Origin: Methanogenium sp.
GTDB taxonomy: Archaea > Halobacteriota > Methanomicrobia > Methanomicrobiales > Methanomicrobiaceae
NCBI GenBank assembly: GCA_030595665.1
Contig: JAUVCV010000018.1
Span: forward strand, 1 to 42,782
DNA length: 42,782 nt
Direction: 5' to 3'
The stretch's first letter is position 1, and each line of letters starts with the position of its first letter. A program made the translations under genes and the position numbers. Positions 8,301 through 16,900 of this stretch are shown here, one piece after another. The notes below the pieces were generated by a model. It made no database searches, had not been told where the DNA came from, and worked only from the letters and a program-made list of their open reading frames with translations.

Positions 8301-9713
8301 ATGCTGCGTCCACAGGAGATCGTGCTCGGGTTTTTGAACCTCGGGCTGCAGGTTCACCCTGATGTGGTCTCATATATCGCCGAACAGGGAGAGCTCTCAC
8401 TCATCCCTGCCATAGCAGATTCTGTGCCGTCGCATGTGACCGTCGTCATGACTGAGCATATCCCCGGATTCACACGGGAACGGGACGGGACGCGGTTTCT
8501 CACCGAAGCACCTGTTGATGTAATATACGGCGCCGGAACCCAGGAAAATAACGGTGTTGACTTCACTGACTTCGTCCACTACTTCCGGGATCGCTACACC
8601 CGCCTCTCCACCATCCTGCGAACGCACAAGGCCTATGCCGGGGCCATGCCCATCGGTGGAATTGCCAAAAACAGCCGCTACTACAATATGGACATCGTCC
8701 TCATCGGCATGGTAATGGAAGTCAGAAATACGAAAAACGGGCACCGGATGGCATTACTTGAGGATCCAACCGGCATGATCAATATCCTCTTCAATAAAGA
8801 TCGTGAAGAATTCGCCGAAGCAGAACGTCTCATCCCCGACGAGGTCATCGCGGTCACTGGCCAGCTCTCCAGCGACGGCAGTTTATTCTTTGCCAACTCC
8901 CTGGCCCGCCCCGACATCCCCATAAATCACGCCCCATTCCTGAGTGAAACACCAGGAAGGGCCGTATTTATATCCGATGTCCATGTAGGCTCCAACACCT
9001 TCCTTGGGGAGGCATGGGAAAAGTTCACCGCATGGCTACATGAACAACCGGATATCGGCTACCTCCTAATCGCAGGGGATGTGGTGGACGGCATTGGAAT
9101 CTACCCTGGCCAAGACAAGGAGCTCACCATCCAGAATATCTACGGGCAGTACGAAGTGTTCGCTGAAATGCTCCGTAAGCTTCCATCTCACCTTCAGATC
9201 GTGGTTTCCCCAGGCAACCACGATGCCGTCCGAGGGGCCGAACCGCAGCCAAGTCTTCCCCCTCAGTTCTGCCAGAACTTCCCTGAAAATGTCATATTGG
9301 TTGAAAACCCTGCCGTTGTGAGACTGCAGGGAGTGTCAGTCCTGATGTACCACGGCAAATCCTTTGACGACATGATCGGCCTTCTCCCCGGCGCCTCCTA
9401 TACCCGGCCGGATGAGGTAATGATTGAGATGCTCAAACGCCGGCATCTCACCTGCACATATGGTGAACGTACTCCCATCTACGCCTGCCGTGAAGACCGA
9501 CTCGTCATTGACCCAATCCCCGAGATCTTCCACACCGGCCACGTGCACATCTCAGGCATCACAAAATACCGGGGAGTGCTTGCAATTAATGCCGGCACCT
9601 GGCAGTCACAGACGACATTCCAGAAGCAGATGAACATCCAGCCGACTCCGGCCCGTGCCATCATAGTCGATCTCCAGACCCTGGAACCGGAAGTAATTGA
9701 CTTTCAGGAATAA
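8301..9713 (+). CDS. polB: DNA polymerase D small subunit DP1 (exonuclease subunit)
   Basis: Small subunit of the archaeal replicative polymerase PolD. It has 470 residues from ATG 8301; the frame stays open upstream to 7887, but that part is the complement of the signal peptidase gene. An OB fold occupies about residues 128-205. It is followed by a calcineurin-like Mre11-type phosphoesterase with FISDVHVGS (225-231), IAGDVVD (Asp260), SPGNHDAV (306-307), YHGKS (351) and FHTGHVH (411-416). All expected metal ligands appear present, so 3'-5' exonuclease activity should be retained. DP1 can be short or long; this is a shorter form. The large subunit is not in the window. Confidence 0.95.
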   Translation: MLRPQEIVLGFLNLGLQVHPDVVSYIAEQGELSLIPAIADSVPSHVTVVMTEHIPGFTRERDGTRFLTEAPVDVIYGAGTQENNGVDFTDFVHYFRDRYTRLSTILRTHKAYAGAMPIGGIAKNSRYYNMDIVLIGMVMEVRNTKNGHRMALLEDPTGMINILFNKDREEFAEAERLIPDEVIAVTGQLSSDGSLFFANSLARPDIPINHAPFLSETPGRAVFISDVHVGSNTFLGEAWEKFTAWLHEQPDIGYLLIAGDVVDGIGIYPGQDKELTIQNIYGQYEVFAEMLRKLPSHLQIVVSPGNHDAVRGAEPQPSLPPQFCQNFPENVILVENPAVVRLQGVSVLMYHGKSFDDMIGLLPGASYTRPDEVMIEMLKRRHLTCTYGERTPIYACREDRLVIDPIPEIFHTGHVHISGITKYRGVLAINAGTWQSQTTFQKQMNIQPTPARAIIVDLQTLEPEVIDFQE

Positions 9714-9735
9714 TTTTTACCACAATAAAAAAAGG

Positions 9736-9960
9736 TCAGGCAGAATTCCCGCTTCGCCTGATATGCTGGCGGGGAATAACCAGCCGAAAGACAGCCCCTG
9801 TCCCACAGGTTCCGCACTCTGTTATTGAAATTCCTGTGAGCCCGAGCATCTCACGGGAGAGAGAAAGACCCGGACCAGTATCTGTCCCATATCCACAGGA
9901 CAGTTATTTGCTGAAATACCAAGCCTGAAATGAATGTTTCAGGTAATGTTCAATGAAAAA
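9736..9960 (-). pseudogene. Remnant of a sensor histidine kinase ATPase domain
   Basis: Conceptual translation of the minus strand from about 9907 gives CGYGTDTGPGLSLSREMLG, then LTGISITECG and TGAVFRLVIP, before TGA at 9736-9738. This is the G2 box and C-terminal strand of a histidine-kinase ATPase of the kind common in Methanomicrobiales. Just upstream, in another frame, SGLGISANN resembles the G1 box (DNGPGI-). The two pieces are out of frame, with the linking residues shortened and a TAA between them. No upstream kinase, H-box or PAS sequence remains. A T7 run follows the stop (9727-9733), perhaps the original terminator. It accounts for most of the gap between polB and the next gene. Confidence 0.7.
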
Positions 9961-10022
9961 TGAATGCTGTTTTTCCGGGTAAAAAGAGATGGGAATACCA
10001 CCCCCTGTATGTGTGCACGTTT

Positions 10023-10667
10023 TTACATCTGTTCCGGCCCGTCGGATTCATCTGCGTCCAGTACCGGAACCTCCTCAGGGCTGCCATAATACCCTCTTTT
10101 CTGGTATATCCCGGCATATGCACCAATAATAGCAAATACAACAGCATACCAGAAGGCTGCATTCAGGGAGAGGGAGACCGGAATCTGTACCGTAGTGCCG
10201 GATGCCGTGATAGTCCCCACCGCATCACCGGCGATAACCGGCAGTGAGATGGAAATACCAGTCTCTCGCAGAGTATACTCAATTCCAAACCCGCTGATCA
10301 CAGCGGATACAACAAAAACCACCACCAGCCAGAGTGGTTTATTGGCCGCCATCCCTATCAGCTGGCCGGACTGCTGCCGATACTGCCTGCTGCACCGGAG
10401 GATAGATCCAACAAAAAGAAGGGCGCCAAAGAAGACAATCGTGATGATAATTGTCGTATTCACGGCTGTGATAAGTGGTGAGTAAAACTCTTTTCCAAAC
10501 CCGTACATCCCCAGCTCAAACGGAGAGACCTCCAGGGAAAAGGCACCATCCCCAAACCGCACCGACCACCAGAACCCCAGGAACGGGAGTACAATCAGGC
10601 AGATGCCTGCGATGAGACCGGGGATGTTGCAGTCTGTGGCCGTCCACTCTTTTCCAGTATCAGTCAT
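10023..10667 (-). CDS. Membrane protein of unknown function
   Basis: About 214 residues from ATG 10667, which overlaps the stop of the preceding gene as ATGA and so suggests translational coupling. There are four hydrophobic segments: GLIAGICLIVLPFLGFWW, ITAVNTTIIITIVFFGALLFVG, PLWLVVVFVVSAVISGFG and AAFWYAVVFAIIGAYAGI. The loop between the third and fourth resembles a beta-rich extracellular part (TITASGTTVQIPVSLSL). The C-terminal tail is acidic. No catalytic motif is seen and the family is not recognised. It is likely to act with its coupled partner. Confidence 0.75.
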   Translation of the reverse strand: MTDTGKEWTATDCNIPGLIAGICLIVLPFLGFWWSVRFGDGAFSLEVSPFELGMYGFGKEFYSPLITAVNTTIIITIVFFGALLFVGSILRCSRQYRQQSGQLIGMAANKPLWLVVVFVVSAVISGFGIEYTLRETGISISLPVIAGDAVGTITASGTTVQIPVSLSLNAAFWYAVVFAIIGAYAGIYQKRGYYGSPEEVPVLDADESDGPEQM

Positions 10668-11176
10668 GCCCCTACCTCCCATGTCCGGGGCATCTCAGTT
10701 GAGATACGGATGCCCATGATCTCAATTTTGAAAGAGAGAATCCCTTCGGCACTGCCTGATTTCAGGGCGATGACCGTATCCGGTGTTGCAGGTCCGGTCA
10801 GTTCAACTGCTGCACGTTCCCCGGGAGAAACGATCACCGGTTCCACAAGAGAGGCGGTAAGCCCAACACCTTCTTCACCGGGGATCCGGTATTCAAGTGC
10901 CATTACCGTCAGTGGATATGTGGTCGGGTTCTCCACACTCGCTTTCAAAGTGACTGTCCCTGTGGCCAGATCACTCTTCACTCCACTTGCAGTGACAAGC
11001 GACGGGTCTGCCTGCATAAGTGATGTGAGGGTCTCATTCAGCGGCCCGGTAGGGTTTTCCGGCAGGGTTGCGGCATCCAGATCAAATCCCACATTATAGA
11101 GAGCAAACACAAGGGCGAGGACAAGAATCAACAACGGGAGAGCCACAATAACCGCTCCAATCCGGGAATTCTCCAT
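10664..11176 (-). CDS. Membrane-anchored beta-domain protein (unknown function)
   Basis: 170 residues from ATG 11176, chosen because AGGAGAG lies just upstream and a TATA-like ATATTTATC sits at 11201-11209. The longer frame to 11293 is not protein-like. An N-terminal helix (IGAVIVALPLLILVLALVFALY) is followed by an outside domain of Ig or LEA type, rich in beta-forming stretches (TVTLKASVENPTTYPLTV, SPGERAAVELTG). This suggests a lipid-anchored or type II membrane protein. It is coupled to the downstream four-helix protein by a 4-bp overlap. A 13-bp dyad CTCTCC-T-GGAGAG (11180-11192) covers the ribosome binding site. Confidence 0.75.
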   Translation of the reverse strand: MENSRIGAVIVALPLLILVLALVFALYNVGFDLDAATLPENPTGPLNETLTSLMQADPSLVTASGVKSDLATGTVTLKASVENPTTYPLTVMALEYRIPGEEGVGLTASLVEPVIVSPGERAAVELTGPATPDTVIALKSGSAEGILSFKIEIMGIRISTEMPRTWEVGA

Positions 11177-11424
11177 ACTCTCTCCTGGAGAGCAACCCAG
11201 ATAAATATGACTCCCTCCAAAAAACGAGAGCCCGACAGGAAAGAGAGAAGGGCCCCGCCAGCAACAGATACGGGAGGGGCCGGCCGGCTTCACAGGTTCA
11301 GGAGATTACCTGCGTCCGGGGTATGAAATGGGCATCATATTCTTTCAGATCATAATGGAAACTGCCGAGGATGTCTCTTTTGCGAAAAAGACCCTGTCAC
11401 TACCTGGAGATGTCCTCCTCCGGA

Positions 11425-12516
11425 TTACCGTATCAGGGGCATCCGGCGGGCCATTGCATATCCACAGACGACCGGGAGTGAATCAGGGAACCGGGCGCTG
11501 ATCTCCGGATCTCCAACATCCAGGTACAGGGCAGAAGTGCGGGAGAGTTTGGCCTCGGTTGCAATGACAATGAAATTCTCCGGCCCGATACGTTCAACCA
11601 CCACAGGTGAGAACTGCTGGGTACCCCTGCCCAGCACAAACCCCTGTGCCCCAATGGGTGAAACAACCGCCTGCACCCGTGGATACTTATCCAGAAGCTG
11701 CAGAATTCCCACTTCATTGAGATCACGGGCGATTATATCCCCGTCAAAGACCGCATCAATACCCAGCAGAGTGCCTTCCTCTCCCAATGCCTGGATTACA
11801 GCGGCAGTGGTACTCCCGGCACCGATCAGATACAGCGTATCCCTTCGCATGATGTCTGTTATAAACCGGGCAATTTCTGCCTGTGCCCGTGCCTCATGCC
11901 TCGTGTCAGTTGCCCATTTAGAAGAGGGCAGATGCCCGGTGAGGGCAGGCGATCGGGCAATGCCGGTTAGTGTCACCGCAAGCCGACCGTCCCGGTAGGC
12001 AACCTCATCGATATCCATCACCTCTGCATCCGTCATCACCGCCTCTTCCAGCCGGTTTATACAGTCGGCCGCCGCAGCTGGGGTCGCCGCAAAGATTCCG
12101 GAATACATCTTCACACCGGAGGGCACGCCAAGGAGAGGAGTGGTGTCACCGGCAACAGCAAAGACGTCACGGGCAGTCCCATCCCCACCACAGAAGAGAA
12201 TAAGGCCGCACCCCCGGTTCACAAATGCCCGGCACGCCCGCCGGGTATCCTCTCCGGTGGTCTCTGCCCCATCCGGGATATATACCACCTCCGCCGAAAT
12301 ACCTGCCTCAGCGAACAGTTCCTCCCCCATCGGACCGCCTGCGGTGAGAAACGTATGGACCCCCGGCGTAATTAAGGAGAGAAGCATACGGGCACGGCCC
12401 GGTGCAACCGGGACCGCTCCCTGCTGTTTCGCCTCCTCCACTGCACCGTCTGTTCCTTTCAGTCCGATAGCACCGCCCATGCCCGCGACCGGGTTTACCA
12501 CAAAGCCAATCAGCAT
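11425..12516 (-). CDS. ATP-NAD kinase-like protein (COG3199)
   Basis: 363 residues with the diacylglycerol/NAD-kinase fold. The N-terminal GFVVNPVAGMGG and the central GGDGTARDV (110-118) are the nucleotide-binding signature. The COG3199 group is predicted to be polyphosphate/ATP-dependent NAD kinase, but its substrate is less certain than for NadK. GVPSGVKMYSG and the GAGSTTAAV loop are typical of this group. Its ATG overlaps the trpB2 stop by one base (TGATG), so the two genes are translationally coupled. If trpB2 is truncated, expression of this gene may be affected. Confidence 0.85.
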   Translation of the reverse strand: MLIGFVVNPVAGMGGAIGLKGTDGAVEEAKQQGAVPVAPGRARMLLSLITPGVHTFLTAGGPMGEELFAEAGISAEVVYIPDGAETTGEDTRRACRAFVNRGCGLILFCGGDGTARDVFAVAGDTTPLLGVPSGVKMYSGIFAATPAAAADCINRLEEAVMTDAEVMDIDEVAYRDGRLAVTLTGIARSPALTGHLPSSKWATDTRHEARAQAEIARFITDIMRRDTLYLIGAGSTTAAVIQALGEEGTLLGIDAVFDGDIIARDLNEVGILQLLDKYPRVQAVVSPIGAQGFVLGRGTQQFSPVVVERIGPENFIVIATEAKLSRTSALYLDVGDPEISARFPDSLPVVCGYAMARRMPLIR

Positions 12517-13877
12517 CAGTGAATCACGGGCAGATCTTTGAGTGAAGCCGCAATAAGGTCTGCGGGATACTCATAGTCCGGCAGGGCACCGGCAAAGTAT
12601 GCCTCATACGAAGAGAGGTCAAAGTTGCCATGGCCGGAACAGTTGAAGACAATCGTCTTCGCGTCACCTGTCCGGCTGCACTCCGCTGCCACATCCATCA
12701 CCGTCTTAATTGCATGGGCAGACTCCGGGGCCACAATGATGCCTTCTGAGCGGCAGAATGCAACCGCTGCGGCAAATACCTCATTCTGGTGGCAGGAAAC
12801 CGCATCAACGAGACCTTCGTGGTGCAGAAGGGAGACCAGCGGCGCCATGCCATGATAGCGCAGCCCGCCCGCATGAATGGAGGGCGGGACAAAACCGTGA
12901 CCGAGGGTGTACATCTGCATAATCGGTGTGTAGCCTGCCACATCGCCATAGTCATAGGCATAGAGACCCTTGGTGAGTGTTGGACAGGCCGATGGCTCGG
13001 TGGCTATAAACTGACAGGCAGGCATCCTTCCGGCCATCTTTTCCCGGATAAACGGAAACGCCAGCCCCGCAAAGTTGGAACCACCACCGGCACAACCGAT
13101 GACAAAATCTGCTGTCTCTTCGCCTGCCATCTTCAGCTGTTCCAGTGTCTCCAGACCAATCACCGACTGGTGCAGGCAGACGTGGTTTAGGACCCACCCA
13201 AGTGAGTAATTGGTGTTCGTGTGAGATGCCGCATCCTCGACCGCCTCGGATATCGCCATCCCCAGGGAACCGGATGTTTCCGGGTCCTTTTCCAGCATGG
13301 CCCTCCCGGCATTGGTTTCAGGTGATGGGGACGCGATGCAGTCTGCTCCCCAGCACTGCATCATCATCTTGCGGTAGGGCTTCTGGTCATAACTGCCCCG
13401 GACCATGTAGACCTTACACTCCATATCAAAGAGCTGGGTTGCAAAGGCAAGGGAAGATCCCCACTGCCCGGCACCTGTCTCGGTTGCGATGCGCTCGATG
13501 CCGTCCTTCATATTGTAGTAGGCCTGGGCGATCGCCGTATTCGGTTTGTGCGAACCAGGCGGACTGACTCCTTCGTATTTGTAGAAGATCTTTGCAGGCG
13601 TCTTCAGGAGTTTCTCCAGCCGCCGGGCACGGTAGAGTGGAGATGGTCTCCAGAGGGTGAGAATGTCACGCACCTCAGATGGGATATCAATGTAACGTTC
13701 GGTTGATACTTCCTGCCGGATGAGTTCTGATGCAAATATCGGGGCAAGATCTGCCGGACCTATCGGCTCTTTTGTCTGCGGATTATAGGAAGGGGAAAGG
13801 GGCACAGGCAGGTCTGCCTGGATGTTATACCATTATTTCGGGAGGTCATTCTCATCGAGAATATACTTTGTTTCCAT
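12516..13877 (-). CDS. trpB2: Tryptophan synthase beta-like TrpB2, with an in-frame TAA near the start
   Basis: PLP enzyme making tryptophan from indole and serine, TrpB2 subfamily. Motifs: GSHKPNTA with the PLP lysine, GAGQWGSS, and a GCAGGGSNF phosphate loop. Homology starts at ATG 13877 (METKYILDENDLPK). It is then cut by TAA at 13833-13835 and continues in the same frame with WYNIQADLP, a conserved TrpB2 segment, and on to the end. A TATA box at 13897-13910 places the transcript start almost at ATG 13877, so the mRNA would be leaderless. The uninterrupted frame begins at GTG 13805, with no ribosome binding site, and lacks about 24 conserved residues. A single base change (AAA to TAA) explains it. 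Either the gene is inactive, the stop is bypassed, or the base is wrong. Confidence 0.9.
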
Positions 13878-13896
13878 GTAGCACAGATAGGTCTTT

Positions 13897-13910
13897 GTAT
13901 ATATATATAC
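13897..13910 (-). promoter_or_regulatory. TATA box of trpB2, leaderless start
   Basis: GTATATATATATAC is an alternating TA tract, perfectly palindromic. Its centre is about 27 nt upstream of ATG 13877, the normal TATA-to-start distance in archaea. This places transcription initiation at or within a few bases of the original trpB2 start codon. It also separates trpB2 from the surface-protein gene upstream. Confidence 0.7.
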
Positions 13911-13956
13911 ATTGCTGCACAGATACTGCAGACATCCGTGAAAAAAAAGAGGGGGC

Positions 13957-16900
13957 TTATCGGCGGCGGAGAACCGCGAGGGCACCGAGGATACCCAGTG
14001 CACCAATCACCGGTGCCACTCCCGCAGGAGTGGTGGTGGGCACCGGGGATGACGCTGTCGCTGTTGCCGTCACACCTGCTGCTGCCGGTGTGTTCCCACC
14101 TGCATCAGACTGCTGTGATGTACCTGCGTCATCTCCGGAACTGTCTCCGGTGTTGTCACCCGTGTCATCACCGGAATCGTCTCCGGTGTCGTCACCGGTA
14201 CCGTCACCAGTCTCTTCCACCGGAATATCTCCGGGAGCCTCTCCCGGTTTATACGGGACGAAGACGCCATACTCGTTGAGATACCCGTTCTTATTTTCTG
14301 CAAGGGACTCCATGAATGCATCATGGCCCGGGTCGTCATCGCTGCGCTCTTCAACCCAGAACGGTGCGATGTACATCAAATCAGTGAATTCACCGTACAG
14401 AACATCTGCTGAGGGGTTTATTGGCACCTGCATTGGTCCGATCGTCATCGCAACCGGGTCATTGGTGACTGCATTGAACTGCCAGTATTCCCACGGAGTT
14501 GTGGAATTCACGGCCCATTGCGGATACAAGTCTGCACCGGTAGCCTCCGGGTATCCATAGCTGTAGTTATAGGTGATGTTCACAGTCGTGTTAAACCCGC
14601 CCAGACCGGAAACACCGATTCCACATCCACCCATATGAGCCCGCCACTGTGGGTCCGGCAGTACCGGAGCCCAGTACCCGGACGTGCTGTAGAGAACAAA
14701 GGGCCCGTCACCTGAGATATCTGTTGCTATCTCCGCAGCTTCATCAAAGAAGGTATTGTCAAATACATTGCCGGAGGAGTTCGGATAAACCACAATGCCC
14801 GCGTCCACTGCAGTACCGACAAAGGTATTGTTGCATGAACCTGTCGGATCAGTGAGTGCCCCGTCCGGCATGACCGGGCCAATAGGGGTGAGACTGTTGA
14901 ACTTACTGCCGCCACACAATACCGACGCATTCCAGTTTGTTTCAAACATACTATCTAAAACCATGAGATTATCTGAATCACCAAGGAGGGTGCCCACATA
15001 ATTGTCAGAGCCATAGACATCCATGACATTTCCACCATTGGCTCCTGCGACAGAGAGACCTGCACCTTCGTTACTCACGGCATAAATCCCCCGGACACTC
15101 AGACGTTCGGCTCCAACCGGTTCTGCGGGGTGCTCCCACCTGAAAGCATCAACCGCTTTCCACGGACTGATCACAGAAACGCCGTGATACCCATTGCCCT
15201 CTGCTGCAACATCTTCAATTACAACGGACGGGGAAAGGATCACGACACCCTGCCAGCCGTTATTGTCTACACTTACATCAGAGACAGACATTCCGGCATT
15301 GGTCAGGTAGTGGGTAAGGACAAGGTCGAGAATCTCAGTTTCATTCAGTTCAGTGATGTCTCCTTCATACGAAGAGACGTGTTCAACCGCCCACTCAATG
15401 AGTGTCCATGCAGTCTCACTGTCGTCACTCACGGACGATACCGTGGCCGTTTTGCCGGAAAGCTGGCACAGAAGAGCCATCGTTTCAGGGGAAACGGGTT
15501 CCGCATCATCCGCAGTTCCAACCGGTGTAGCTACCAGATACATGAGCGCCGCTGCCACCGGGTCAACACAGACAATACCAGGGCCGGCATTCTCTATGGC
15601 AACAGAATCGGTGAGTGTGCCATTGATACCGCCGAGGACAATGCCGGACAGGGCGTTTTCATCCGCCATAATTTCCGTGTGATCACCGACAATGAAGAGA
15701 GAGACCACACCGACGCCGTTTTCATCTGCCTCACAGGCAGCCATATCAGTGATGACACCTGCGGTGGCGATTCCGGCACCGGTGTTACCGTTTGCTGCGA
15801 TATCCTGATAGTCACCTGCAATGGAAAGACCGATGATGCCACTGCCTGCGGCGAGGGCGAGAACAGTGGATTCATCTTCGTTTAAAGCACCATTGTCGTT
15901 TGCTGTGACACCGTCCATCACCACATTCGGGGCGATGGCGACAAAACCGGGGTAGCCGTTGCCCGATGCAGAGACATTGGTGGCATAGACTCCCGCATTT
16001 TCAAAGTAGAGTTCAATATGTTCAAGCAGGATCCCCATCCCTTCGTCCGGGATAATGATGGCATCCATAGCAGAGACCCCGGATGTGGTACCGGTGTAGT
16101 AGGTGGCAACAATCTCCTGCATGACCACACTCTTTGAGATATCTGCATGCATTTTAAGGTCAGCCACCTCAGCGGTGTCTGCGGTCATATTCACCTGAAC
16201 ACCGTCGTCATCCAGAATAACAAAGTAGCCGAGAGCCGCTGCGGCAAGGGTCAGGGGGTCGATAGTGACGATACCGGCGTAGCCGTTGTCATCCGCAGTG
16301 ACACTGGTATACTCTGATACCACCCCAACGGTGACCATTCCTGCCCCGGTATTCTCAGATACCGAGATGTCAAAGAAATCTCCTGTCAGATAAAGACTAA
16401 CAATTCCGGTTCCGGCAAGGGCCTCAAGCGTGCTGCCGCCGTCATACCCGTTGCCATCTGCCGAAAATCCGTATGTTACCACTTTCGGGGAGACCACGAC
16501 CATGCCAAAGAGTCCATTGTCATCTGCCGCAGAATCCATCACATAAATTCCCGATATGGCCATATATTGGTGCAGCAGGTCAACGAGGATTGCCACATCC
16601 TCTTCAGAGACATTGCCAATATCGATGTCTGCCACCGCGGACGGAAGGGCGATATCTGTCGTGCCGTAGCATGTCACCACATCCTGCATTGCCGGTGTGG
16701 AAAGACTCTCCAGATAGAACCGGTCTTCTTCAGAGAGTCCGTCCACTTCGGAGATGAAGCCAGAGCCAAAGTGCACAAGGAATGCGGCAATACCCAGACT
16801 CAGGGGGTCTGCGGTGACAATGCCACCATATTCGTTCCCGGATGCCGTACATTTGTAACATCCCGTGATGACCGATGTCATGAGAATACCAGAGCCGGCA

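Noticed and set aside
13833..13835. Stop in trpB2 as a recoding signal (pyrrolysine or selenocysteine)
   Set aside because: The codon is TAA, not TAG or TGA, and the position is an ordinary basic residue in the family, so recoding is not supported.
13995..14220. Repetitive GGTGTC/ATCACCGG-like DNA considered as a CRISPR-like or minisatellite array
   Set aside because: The repeats are imperfect codon repeats for a Thr-Gly-Asp-Asp linker in frame with the surface protein, with no spacer structure.
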